Assembly: GCA_003233535.1 (NCBI GenBank)
Contig: QIMA01000225.1
Span: 1-9,349, forward strand
Reading direction: 5' to 3'
Source: Rhodanobacteraceae bacterium
Lineage (GTDB): Bacteria > Pseudomonadota > Gammaproteobacteria > Xanthomonadales > SZUA-5
DNA length: 9,349 nt
Every line of letters begins with the position of its first letter. Within the stretch, counting starts at the first letter, position 1. This document shows positions 1 through 6,898 of the stretch, in pieces. The translations under genes and the position numbers were made by a program. Below the pieces are notes generated by a model, which had not been told where the DNA came from, made no database searches, and saw nothing but the letters and a program-made list of their open reading frames with translations.

Positions 1-237
1 CGGTCGCAGCCCAGCGCACTGAAGACCGTGCTGCTGACTTTGCCTTGGCTCGTGTTGAGCGCAGTCGCGAGCAATCCTGAGTCCTTTTCGGGTACAGCGG
101 CGCAAACGCCGACCGCACTTAGCGCGGCGCATGAGCGGGTGGTTAACGTGTTGGGCGATGCGGTCGCCATTAGCGGCGCCGAATGCGCGACCTCCGGCGG
201 CACTACGCTGATTCGAATCGCTCGTCGGGGCCACTAA
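1..237 (+). CDS. 3' end of an unidentified protein (partial, possible kinase ATPase-domain tail)
   Basis: The frame is open from the first base of the window to TAA at 235-237, giving 78 residues with no visible start, so this is probably the C-terminal end of a gene that begins upstream. The last 35 residues follow the pattern ALxxAHERVxxxLG...GGTTLIRI. That loosely resembles the end of the HATPase domain of LytS/YehU-type sensor kinases, where a GLxNxRERLxxLYG motif is followed by a GGTxVxIxxP strand. The diagnostic N-box and glycine-rich boxes are not visible in this piece, so the family assignment is only a suggestion. The stop lies one base before the GTG start of the permease gene, so the two are probably co-transcribed. 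The GTG at 28 could also be read as a start of a 69-residue protein, but no good ribosome binding site precedes it. Confidence 0.35.
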   Translation, partial: RSQPSALKTVLLTLPWLVLSAVASNPESFSGTAAQTPTALSAAHERVVNVLGDAVAISGAECATSGGTTLIRIARRGH

Positions 238-238
238 A

Positions 239-2645
239 GTGACTGCTATTCGGCTCGCTTTACGCCGTCTAATGCGCCAACCCGGCCCGGCGTTAAGCGC
301 GGTGCTGACCATGGGTCTGGCGTTGGGCGCCTGCATTGCGCTGTTCGCGGTATTGCAGACCGTGTTGCTGCGTCCGCTACCGCTGGCCGATGCCGATCAG
401 ACGCGAACAGGCGCCGGTGCAGGCGGGTCCGATTTCGCCGCCAGCCTGGCAAGAGCTGGAGGAGAGCAGCGACAACCAGGTGCAGTTTGCTGGCGTAATG
501 CAAGCTGCGCGAACGATGCGCCGGAACGGCGAGGCGGGAGCGGAACTGCTGCAGGTGGCGGAGGTGTCCGGCGATTATTTTGAGGTCATGGGCGCCACGC
601 CAGCGTTCGGTCGAGCGCTCGACAGTGGCGATCAGGATGCCGACGCCGACAGCGCAGCGGTTGTTTCAGCGGCCCTGGCTCAGCGCCTGTTCGGCAGCGC
701 TAGTTCAGCACTCGGACAGGACTTGCGTCTGGATGATCAGCAGGTTGTCGTGGTCGGCGTGATGCCGTCCGCGCTGGCCGATGTGATGGAGGAAGATCTT
801 TGGTTGCCTGCTCGTTTCCAACTCCGTCATCAAAGTCGAGGCAACAATTACATTCGTGTTTTGGCCCGATTGCAGCCGGGCTTCGCAGCCGAGGCGCTGG
901 AGGCCCGTTTAGCCGCGGTGGTGACACGTTGGGAAAGCGAGTACCCGGAAAGCCATCTCGGCATGCGGCTGAGCGTGCACGGGTTGCTGGACTGGCAGAC
1001 GCGGGATGTCGCCTCCATGCTCTGGCTGTTGCAGGGTGCGGTCTTGCTGGTCTTGGCAGTTGCCTGTGCCAACGTTGCTAACTTGGCACTGGCCCGCTTG
1101 GCTGGTCGACGCCGAGAGCTTGCGACCGAAGCTGCCCTCGGTGCCGGCCGAGCGCATCTGATGGCCGGATCAATCGCCGAAGCGGTCCTGTTGGGCCTGG
1201 GTGGACTCGTTCTTGGGTTGCTGCTGGCGCACTTTGGGCTGGCAACCCTCAAGCTGTTGGCATCGGAGTCGGTGCCGCGGCTAAGCCAGCTGCAGGTGGG
1301 TCCGCAGGCTTGGACTATGGCCGTTGCCACGACCGTCTTCGCTACCGCTATTTCCGGGTTGTTGCCGGCGTGGGCGACACTGCAGATGGGTGGTGCTGAG
1401 GGTCTGCGCGGTGGGCGTCAAGATGGCGCCGACGCAATTGGCGGTGGCTGGCGGCAAACGTTAGTGGCCGGACAGCTCGCGCTTAGCGCGTTGCTGCTGG
1501 TGAGCTGTCTGCTAGTGCTGTTGAGTCTGTCTAGATTAGCCGCGGTCGACCCTGGCTTCGACACCAGCGGCGTGCTGACCGGACGAATTTCCTTGCCGGC
1601 TGTGGCTGCGCTTGAGGTGGACGGTGAAGGTAGCGGCTATGAACGGATGCTTGAAGCCTCCGTCAATAACGCGCGCTTCCTCGATGATCTGCTGCGCGAA
1701 GTGCGTGCCATACCCGGAGTGGAAGGTGCGACCGCCATCGATTCAGCGCCGCTAACTGGCAATAACAACTGGAACGGCGAGGTCAGCATTGTGGGTCGGG
1801 ATTACGCCGTCGGCACTGCGCCGACGGTGGAGTGGCGTTGGGTTAGTCCAACCTACTTCGACACGATCGGTGTGCCTGTGAGCCGTGGCCGTTTGCCCAG
1901 TACCGCTGCGGACGCACGCGAGACTGTGATCAATCAGCGTTTCGCCGACGAGCAGTTTGCCGGGGTCGATCCGATAGGTGAGCGCGTTGCCTGGTGGAAT
2001 GATGAATACGAGATCGTCGGGGTGGTTGGTGATGTCAGACAGTGGTCGCTTGGGCGCGATACTTCAGCCGAGATGTATTTCAGGTACGGCCAGGCGCCGT
2101 CTCCGGAGACCACCACACTGATCTTGCGCACTGGCATGGACCCGCTCAGTTTGACTGAGCCTTTGCGTCGAAAACTCCAGGAAGTGGCGCCAGATACGGC
2201 TCTGTTTGCGCTGCGCAGCATGCAGCAAATTGAAGCGCGCAGCCTGTCGCAGTCCGCCTTTGTGGGGCAGCTGTTGGCGCTCTTCGCCGTCACGGCGCTG
2301 CTGGTTAGTGCGGTGGGCCTGTATGGTTTGTTGTCCTTTAGCGTTGCCCGTCGCGGGCAAGAGTTGGGCGTACGCCTGGCGCTCGGTGCGACGCCGGCTG
2401 CGGTTCGACAGTTGGTGCTCAATGAAGCGCTGAAGCTGTCGGTGATTGGCATAGGCACCGGCTTGATCGGCGCCTACTTCGCCTCGCGCCTACTCGCGTC
2501 CGTGGTCTATCAGCCGGGCGGGAGTGACGCACTTGCTTACTTGGCGGCTGGCTTGGCGCTGGCGATGATTGCCGCGATCGCCGCATGGACACCCGCAGCG
2601 CGTGCGGCCGGCCTACCGCCGATGCGTGCGCTGCGTGCCGATTAA
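239..2645 (+). CDS. MacB/FtsX-type ABC transporter permease (ADOP-like), frameshifted near base 400
   Basis: This is an inner-membrane permease of the MacB_PCD/FtsX class with a duplicated core, as in ADOP-type permeases. Such proteins act in the envelope through mechanotransmission or lipid/peptide handling; the substrate cannot be read here. From GTG 239 the frame gives the typical N-terminus: an IRLALRRLMRQPG start, one helix (about residues 18-40) and VLLRPLPLADADQ. After CAG at 398-400 the homologous reading moves to the frame of CGC at 402 (REQAPVQAGPISPPAW), which stays open to TAA 2643-2645. One extra base or two missing bases explains the shift. The rebuilt protein has about 801 residues: periplasmic domain 1, helices near 261-282, 315-330, 360-378 and 408-429, periplasmic domain 2 (about 437-672), and helices near 675-700, 732-754 and 765-784. 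The C-terminal FtsX block contains VARRGQELGVRLALGA. Everything after the shift looks intact, so it is either recent or a sequencing error. Read alone from ATG 336, the product would lack the first helix and begin with about 22 nonsense residues. Confidence 0.85.
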
Positions 2646-2690
2646 GGAGTCTAGCCCGGAGGCTACCAACGCGGACAGTACGCGATGTGC

Positions 2691-2720
2691 GGCCAAGTGT
2701 TCGATTTCGGACACTTGGCC
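2691..2720. promoter_or_regulatory. 30-bp palindrome, likely activator-binding (enhancer) site
   Basis: GGCCAAGTGTTCG (2691-2703) faces CGGACACTTGGCC (2708-2720) across the 4-base spacer ATTT. The arms match at 12 of 13 positions, with 10 uninterrupted outer pairs. The centre lies about 95 bp upstream of the -24 GG of the sigma-54 promoter and about 120 bp upstream of its expected start point. That is the normal place for the dimer site of an NtrC-family activator, and such an activator is encoded two genes downstream. It is not a good intrinsic terminator for the permease, because no T-run follows. That the NtrC-type regulator encoded here binds it is an inference. Confidence 0.6.
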
Positions 2721-2778
2721 AGTGCTGAGCGATGATGATCGACCAGCTTCTAGCGCCAAAACGCCCGCTGTGACTCAC

Positions 2779-2804
2779 TGCCAGCATGCTCAGCAAAGCT
2801 GGCA
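2779..2804. promoter_or_regulatory. inverted repeat overlapping the -24 element
   Basis: TGCCAGC (2779-2785) and GCTGGCA (2798-2804) are perfect 7-bp inverted arms 12 bases apart. The right arm shares its TGGCA with the -24 box of the sigma-54 promoter. A protein bound here would compete with sigma-54 polymerase. The arms are short enough that chance is possible. A second weak pair, TGCTGAGC (2723-2730) and GCTCAGCA (2788-2795), lies in the same region. Confidence 0.25.
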
Positions 2805-2815
2805 CGGCCCTTGCT
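2800..2815 (+). promoter_or_regulatory. sigma-54 (RpoN) -24/-12 promoter
   Basis: TGGCACG (2800-2806), four bases, then TTGCT (2811-2815) matches the sigma-54 consensus TGGCACG-N4-TTGCW at every defined position. The -24 GG (2801-2802) and -12 GC (2813-2814) have the required spacing. Transcription should start near 2825, about 20 bases before the ATPase start codon and just upstream of its ribosome binding site. A sigma-54 activator gene lies in the same transcription unit, which supports a functional, probably autoregulated promoter. Confidence 0.85.
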
Positions 2816-2833
2816 GTTGATTATGCCAAGTCT

Positions 2834-2839
2834 AAGGAG
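2834..2839 (+). promoter_or_regulatory. Shine-Dalgarno site that sets the ATPase start
   Basis: AAGGAG lies seven bases before ATG 2847. It picks this start over the upstream in-frame TTG at 2811, which lies inside the -12 promoter box and so before the expected transcription start. Confidence 0.85.
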
Positions 2840-2846
2840 CCCAGAC

Positions 2847-3530
2847 ATGAGTGATCCAGTAATCCAATTGAAAGGCGTCGAAAAATCCTATCCGCTCAAG
2901 GGCGGCCGCAGCTGGGTGTTGCGGCAGGTCAACATCAACGTCAACCAGGGCGATTTCATCTCGATCATGGGGCCCTCAGGCTCCGGCAAGAGTTCATTGC
3001 TAAACATTCTGGGGTTGCTCGACAGCGAATTCGACGGTGAGTATTCGCTGGCCGGTGAGAAGGTCAATGGCACCAGCGAGAAGCAGCGCAAGAAACTCGC
3101 GCGTGATCACATTGGCTTTATTTTCCAGCACTATCATTTGTTGGACGATCTCACCGTGTATGAGAATTTAGACCTGCCGTTGAGCTACCGAGATGTTTCC
3201 GCCGCGGAGCGCAAGGCGCGGGTAGGGGATGTGTTGGATCGCTTTCAGATCGTTGGTAAGAAAGATCTGTATCCGAATCAGCTTTCCGGCGGACAGCAGC
3301 AGCTGGTGGCCGTAGCCCGAGCGGTTATCACCGAGCCGGCCGTGCTGCTCGCCGACGAACCCACCGGCGCGCTGCATTCGACCCAGGGCAAGATGATTAT
3401 GGATCTACTCGTAGAGCTCAACGGACAAGGAATGACCATCGTTCAAGTCACCCACAATCCGGAATACGCAGCTCGTGGCAACCGCCGTGTCGAGTTATTT
3501 GATGGCTGGCTACAGCCGGTCGCTGAGTAG
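2847..3530 (+). CDS. ABC transporter ATP-binding protein, MacB/LolD-like
   Basis: This 227-residue cytoplasmic ATPase powers a membrane permease, plausibly the MacB/FtsX-type one encoded just upstream. Visible motifs: Walker A GPSGSGKS (42-49), Q-loop Gln94 in FIFQH, signature LSGGQ (146-150), Walker B VLLADE (166-171) with catalytic Glu171, and switch His203 in QVTHN. The length and the [15 protein letters not shown] opening fit the LolD/MacB group. The D-loop reads GALHS (174-178), with His177 where most members have Asp. From family memory this His occurs in a related bacterial subfamily, so it is probably a clade trait rather than damage. The start ATG 2847 is set by the AAGGAG site, giving [16 protein letters not shown] sigma-54 promoter lies directly upstream, and the response regulator gene starts five bases after the stop, so the two are almost certainly one operon. 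No periplasmic adaptor (HlyD/MacA-like) gene is in the window. Confidence 0.93.
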   Translation: MSDPVIQLKGVEKSYPLKGGRSWVLRQVNINVNQGDFISIMGPSGSGKSSLLNILGLLDSEFDGEYSLAGEKVNGTSEKQRKKLARDHIGFIFQHYHLLDDLTVYENLDLPLSYRDVSAAERKARVGDVLDRFQIVGKKDLYPNQLSGGQQQLVAVARAVITEPAVLLADEPTGALHSTQGKMIMDLLVELNGQGMTIVQVTHNPEYAARGNRRVELFDGWLQPVAE

Positions 3531-3535
3531 AAGTT

Positions 3536-4930
3536 ATGAGTACCGCTGCCCCGATACTGATTGCCGACGACCAGCGCGACGTGCTCCAGGCGCTGCGTTT
3601 GATGCTCAAGGCCGAAGGTTTTGCCACCGTCACCGTTGCCGATCCTAAAGAGGCGATCGAGGCGGTGCGCAGCAAGACTTTCGCCGCCGCTTTGCTGGAT
3701 TTGAACTACACCCGAGACACCACCTCCGGTCAGGAAGGGCTGGAGCTGATCGCCAAGCTACGTGAGCTCGACGGTGATTTACCGCTGGTGGTGATGACCG
3801 CCTGGGGCACGATCGATTTGGCGGTGCAGGCAATTCGCGCCGGCGCCGGTGATTTCGTCGAAAAACCTTGGGACAACCAGCGCCTGCTGAGCGTGCTGCG
3901 CACCCAGTTGGCGCTCGGCGCGGCGCGCCGCAAGGCTAATCGCCTGCAGGCCGAGAACGAGATGCTCAAGGCCGACGAGCGCGCCGATTCCGGCGAATTC
4001 ATCGCCGGCAGCGACGTCATGCGCGCGGTGATGAGCATGGTTGATCGGGTCGCCCCGTCCGATGCCAACGTGTTGATTACCGGCGAGAACGGCACCGGCA
4101 AGAGCGATCTGGTCGAGTTGATACATCAGCGTTCGCGGCGCGCCGACCAAGCCTTTATCAAGGTCAATATGGGTGGCATTAGCGAGCACCTTTTCGAAAG
4201 CGAGATGTTCGGCCACGTCCGCGGTGCCTTCACCGACGCCAAGGCCGACCGCATTGGTCGCTTTGAATTGGCCGATTCGGGCACGCTGTTCCTCGATGAG
4301 ATTGGCAACATTCCGCTATCGCAGCAGGCCAAGCTGTTGCGCGTGCTCGAAGACGGTGAATTTGAGCGCGTCGGCTCCTCGCGCACTCTCGCTGTAGACG
4401 TGCGCATGGTGTCGGCCACCAATGCCGACTTGGACGCCCTGATCGGCGAATCGCGCTTCCGTCAGGACTTGCTGTTCCGCCTGAATACGGTGGAGATTCA
4501 CTTGCCGGCGCTGCGCGAACGCGAAGATGACATTCTGCGTTTGGCCAAACGGTTCCTGCACAGTCACTGCGAGCGCTATCGGCGCAGCGGAATGAGTCTG
4601 TCCACGCAGGCACAACAGACGCTGCGCCGCTATGCCTGGCCGGGCAACGTACGCGAACTCAATCACGTCCTCGAACGCGCCGTATTGATGGCGGCGGGCG
4701 ACAAGATTGACGCCGGTGATCTGCAGCTTAAGCGGGGCAGTAGTGGTCAGTCCGAATCGTCTGGCGGCAGCGTGATGAACGGGATGACGCTGGATGCAGC
4801 CGAGGAAGTGTTGATCCGCCAAGCGCTAACCCGCAGCAGCAATAACCTCAGCCATGCTGCGGATGCGTTGGGACTTAGCCGAGCGGCTCTTTATCGGCGG
4901 CTGGAAAAGTATGGAATAGAAGCGAGCTAG
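3536..4930 (+). CDS. NtrC-family sigma-54-dependent response regulator
   Basis: This 464-residue protein activates sigma-54 RNA polymerase after phosphorylation. Receiver domain, about 6-125: acidic pocket Asp11/Asp12, phospho-acceptor Asp55 in LLDLN, Thr88 and Lys110. The receiver has an extended [12 protein letters not shown] loop after the phospho-site. A short linker (130-150) could be coiled. AAA+ domain, about 156-385: Walker A GENGTGKS (183-190), loop 1 GAFTDA (230-235), Walker B GTLFLDE (249-255), a DLLFRLN box (311-317) and WPGNVREL (368-375). A Fis-type helix-turn-helix follows at about 436-460 ([19 protein letters not shown]). GAFTDA differs from canonical GAFTGA in its fifth residue; the essential Phe and Thr are kept, so activity is likely. 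The gene starts five bases after the ATPase stop with only a weak Shine-Dalgarno, suggesting translational coupling. Its target is probably the upstream sigma-54 promoter and palindrome. Its last codons form part of a large palindrome. Confidence 0.95.
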   Translation: MSTAAPILIADDQRDVLQALRLMLKAEGFATVTVADPKEAIEAVRSKTFAAALLDLNYTRDTTSGQEGLELIAKLRELDGDLPLVVMTAWGTIDLAVQAIRAGAGDFVEKPWDNQRLLSVLRTQLALGAARRKANRLQAENEMLKADERADSGEFIAGSDVMRAVMSMVDRVAPSDANVLITGENGTGKSDLVELIHQRSRRADQAFIKVNMGGISEHLFESEMFGHVRGAFTDAKADRIGRFELADSGTLFLDEIGNIPLSQQAKLLRVLEDGEFERVGSSRTLAVDVRMVSATNADLDALIGESRFRQDLLFRLNTVEIHLPALREREDDILRLAKRFLHSHCERYRRSGMSLSTQAQQTLRRYAWPGNVRELNHVLERAVLMAAGDKIDAGDLQLKRGSSGQSESSGGSVMNGMTLDAAEEVLIRQALTRSSNNLSHAADALGLSRAALYRRLEKYGIEAS

Positions 4931-5095
4931 CCAGGAGTGTCGTCTGTGCCGGGCTCTTCCCGCGTCTGTTGACCTGATACGTCGTTTCTCGTCGCAGCCA
5001 TAGCTGGGCTATGCCGGCTCCTCGTGCCTAATCTCAGATCAAGATCCATCGTCAATAGCCTTCGGCCCAAACAACACTCCTGGCGAGCTCGCTTC
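4919..5095. repeat. ~177-bp imperfect palindromic element across the regulator stop codon
   Basis: The 22 bases at 4919-4940 (GAAGCGAGCTAGCCAGGAGT plus GT) recur inverted at 5074-5095 with one mismatch. Similarity continues inward: YGTYTGKGCCG follows both arms, then CTRTTGAC after an offset of about ten bases. The centre carries the perfect hairpin CATAGC-TGG-GCTATG (4999-5013), within about one base of the midpoint of the outer arms. The left arm includes the final Glu-Ala-Ser and stop codons of the response regulator. This could be a non-autonomous mobile or REP-like repeat, or an RNA-level structure between regulator and kinase. No transposase is encoded and no target duplication is evident. 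Confidence 0.6.
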
Positions 5096-5311
5096 GCGAC
5101 TAGGGTGCCTAGGGAAGAGGTCCAGTAAAGCCCGTTGGCTGTATCTTGTCGCTGAGATGGGTTTTGTTGGCGCACTGCTGCTAGCGTTCGGGCTGGCGGG
5201 CCGTGCACTTCTGGGCCCTGGGCCGCCCTGGGCCCTTTCGTAGACATCGCTGGGCAATTGGAAACACACGGGACAATCTAATGACCCCACCCTCTATCAA
5301 GCAGCCCTGCT
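4931..5311. other. 381-bp intergenic region without a convincing gene
   Basis: This separates the response regulator from its likely partner kinase, which in such pairs usually lie a few bases apart. It holds most of the large palindrome (to 5095), a small CTAGG-GTG-CCTAG hairpin near 5100-5115 and a GC hairpin at 5213-5235. I see no sigma-54 or convincing sigma-70 promoter before the kinase. A minus-strand frame (4927-5247, 106 codons) crosses it, but has low-complexity, Arg-rich content and no recognisable domain. Confidence 0.6.
5213..5238 (+). terminator. GC-rich terminator-like hairpin
   Basis: GGGCCC (5213-5218) pairs with GGGCCC (5230-5235). Inside a T-T mismatch, GGG (5220-5222) pairs with CCC (5226-5228), leaving the loop CCG. 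That is nine G-C pairs, followed by only three T residues (5236-5238). The short T-run makes it a weak intrinsic terminator at best; it could instead cause pausing, or limit read-through into the kinase gene. It lies about 75 bases before the kinase start codon. It also contains the direct repeat CCCTGGGCC at 5216-5224 and 5226-5234. Confidence 0.35.
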
Positions 5312-6670
5312 ATGCGCCAGCAGCGTAGCGGCCCAGTTAGCGGCGGCGCTGCCTTTGAGCGGCGGTTGTGGCGGTCGGTGATACTCACCGGGTTGCCTAC
5401 GGCACTGTTGGCTCTGGCGCTGCTGATCTTCGGTGCGCCGGAGGGTGATCTGCGCTGGATGTTGATCGTACTGCTGCCAATCCTCTGGCTGTGGGGCGCG
5501 TACACGCTGCGTAATCGCGTGGTCTTTCCGCTCTACACGCTATCGAACCTGCTGGAGGCCTTGCGCGAAGGCGACTACAGCCTGCGCGGGACGCGGGCGC
5601 ATCGCGGTGATGCGATGGGTGATGTGGTCTGGGAAGTTAACGTGTTGTCGCAGACGCTGCGCGAGCAGCGGGTAAAGGTCGAGGAAACGCTGGCTCTGTT
5701 GACCAAGATTTTGACCAGTATCGATTTTGTGATTCTGGCCTTCGACGGCGACAACCGACTCAAGCTGATTAACCCGGCGGGTGAGCGCTTGCTCGGCGTC
5801 AAACAGTCCTCAGCGCTGGGCCGCAGTGCTGCTGAATTGGGCGTGGTCGATGTACTGGAGGGCCCGTCGCCGGTGACCGTCAGACGCAACTTCCCGGGTC
5901 GCGCCGGCAGTTTCGAAGTGCGCCGCGCCCAGTTCCGTCAAGGCGGCTTGCCCAATCAGCTGCTGGTGATGACCGACCTGTCGCGTGCTCTGCGCGAGGA
6001 AGAGCGGCAGACCTGGCAGCGCTTGATTCGGGTGCTCGGGCACGAGTTGAACAACTCACTAGCGCCGATCAAATCGATGGCCGAGACGCTGGAGCGCATG
6101 TGCGAACGCGTCGAGGCCGACGAGGAGTGGCACGAGGACGTGCAGGGCGGGCTGGCGCTGATCGGCTCGCGCGCCCAGGCGTTAACCCGATTTATGACCG
6201 GTTACACGACGCTGGCTAGACTGCCGCCGCCCGAGGTTCGCACGCTGCCGCTGAATAAGCTGGTCGAGCGGGTCGCGCAGCTAGAACAGCGCGTTCCCGT
6301 TGAAGTCGCTTGCTGCGCGGAAATTCAGATCGAGGCTGATCCCGATCAGCTGGAGCAAGCATTGATCAACTTGGTTAAGAATGCCGCCGAGGCTACCGCC
6401 AGCAGCGGCGGTAAGGTGCAGCTGAGCTGGAACGAAGTTGGCAGCGTGGTTGAGATCGAAGTGCTCGATGAAGGCCCTGGCCTGTCGCGCACCGAGAATT
6501 TGTTCGTCCCCTTCTTCACCACCAAACCGGGTGGTTCTGGTATCGGTTTAGTGCTGGCCAGACAAATCGCCGAGGCTCACGGCGGCTGGGTGAGCTTGAT
6601 TAATCGCCAGGACCGCAGCGGTTGCAGAGCCGTGCTGGCGGTGCCGATTCAGGTGGTGCCTAAGGATTAG
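5312..6670 (+). CDS. NtrY-like membrane sensor histidine kinase without a periplasmic domain
   Basis: This 452-residue kinase is probably the partner of the NtrC-type regulator encoded upstream. Order of parts: two membrane helices (about 22-40 and 49-66) joined by only GAPEGDLR, a HAMP linker (about 67-120), a PAS-like domain (about 126-225, with DGDNRLKLINPAGERLLG), a DHp domain with phospho-acceptor His244 in GHELNNSLAPI, and a HATPase domain with Asn357 in NLVKNAAEA, DEGPG (386-390), the FFTTKPGGSG segment and GSGIGLVLARQI (408-419). All catalytic motifs are intact. With no room for an extracellular sensor, the signal must come through the membrane, another protein or the PAS pocket. ATG 5312 is the first usable start, since TGA at 5282 closes the frame upstream. 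No clear Shine-Dalgarno is visible, so expression may be low or depend on upstream translation. Expression from the sigma-54 operon would need read-through across the preceding hairpins. Confidence 0.93.
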   Translation: MRQQRSGPVSGGAAFERRLWRSVILTGLPTALLALALLIFGAPEGDLRWMLIVLLPILWLWGAYTLRNRVVFPLYTLSNLLEALREGDYSLRGTRAHRGDAMGDVVWEVNVLSQTLREQRVKVEETLALLTKILTSIDFVILAFDGDNRLKLINPAGERLLGVKQSSALGRSAAELGVVDVLEGPSPVTVRRNFPGRAGSFEVRRAQFRQGGLPNQLLVMTDLSRALREEERQTWQRLIRVLGHELNNSLAPIKSMAETLERMCERVEADEEWHEDVQGGLALIGSRAQALTRFMTGYTTLARLPPPEVRTLPLNKLVERVAQLEQRVPVEVACCAEIQIEADPDQLEQALINLVKNAAEATASSGGKVQLSWNEVGSVVEIEVLDEGPGLSRTENLFVPFFTTKPGGSGIGLVLARQIAEAHGGWVSLINRQDRSGCRAVLAVPIQVVPKD

Positions 6671-6716
6671 CGTGCAGAACACTAGCGCCTCGGCCGGCAT
6701 GGCGTGGAGGAGCCGG

Positions 6717-6744
6717 TTTTAGGTTTTACGTTTTACGTTTTAAG
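6717..6744 (+). repeat. left heptamer array, four TTTTANG units
   Basis: Four contiguous 7-bp units: TTTTAGG, TTTTACG, TTTTACG, TTTTAAG. They are the reverse complement of the units in the array at 6806-6875, so the two arrays face each other and could base-pair. The array begins 46 bases after the kinase stop codon. Confidence 0.9.
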
Positions 6745-6746
6745 TA

Positions 6747-6886
6747 AGTGCAAGAGCGAGAACAATGTTCGCGTTGACGCGAGGCCACGTCGGTTTTGGC
6801 TTTTCAAAACCTAAAACCTAAAACGTAAAACCTAAAACGTAAAACGTAAAACGTAAAACGTAAAACGTAAAACGGGCTCTTGCACT
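6747..6886. repeat. 11-bp inverted repeat interlocked with the heptamer arrays
   Basis: AGTGCAAGAGC (6747-6757) is matched exactly by GCTCTTGCACT (6876-6886). Each arm directly follows one heptamer array. The order is therefore array, arm, opposed array, opposed arm (A-B-A'-B'), which is interlocked rather than nested. The spacer also holds GAACA-A-TGTTC (6760-6770), the GCGT/ACGC pair near 6772-6781, and a hairpin GGTTTTG/CAAAACC (6792-6798 and 6805-6811). Confidence 0.8.
6806..6875 (+). repeat. right heptamer array, ten AAAACNN units
   Basis: Ten exact 7-bp units in register: AAAACCT, AAAACCT, AAAACGT, AAAACCT, five AAAACGT, then AAAACGG. This is an AT-rich tandem repeat in otherwise GC-rich DNA. 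Units vary only in the last two bases, as expected for slippage in a short tandem repeat. It is not a CRISPR array, since there are no spacers. It lies between the kinase gene and the ntrB relic. Confidence 0.95.
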
Positions 6887-6898
6887 CCTGCTCAGCCC

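Noticed and set aside
2691..2720. Intrinsic terminator for the permease gene
   Set aside because: The stem is adequate, but no T-run follows on the + strand. Its distance from the sigma-54 promoter fits an activator site better.
2811..2846. Upstream TTG start for the ABC ATPase
   Set aside because: TTG 2811 is part of the -12 sigma-54 box and lies before the expected transcription start. ATG 2847 has a well-spaced AAGGAG.
4919..5095. Integron attC site
   Set aside because: The size and imperfect symmetry are suggestive, but the required GTTRRRY and RYYYAAC core sites are not found at the ends.
4927..5247. Minus-strand 106-codon frame in the regulator-kinase gap
   Set aside because: It spans the palindromic arms, is rich in Arg/Gln/Thr without a domain, and has no clear ribosome binding site. 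It may be a translated view of a repeat, but I cannot support a gene.
6694..6720. Terminator after the kinase gene
   Set aside because: CCGGC and GCCGG form only a 5-bp stem with a 13-base loop. The TTTT that follows belongs to the heptamer array. This is too weak to call.
6806..6875. CRISPR-like or telomere-like array
   Set aside because: The units are 7 bp, contiguous and without spacers, so not CRISPR. CCTAAAA resembles some telomere repeats, but the array is internal and mostly AAAACGT.
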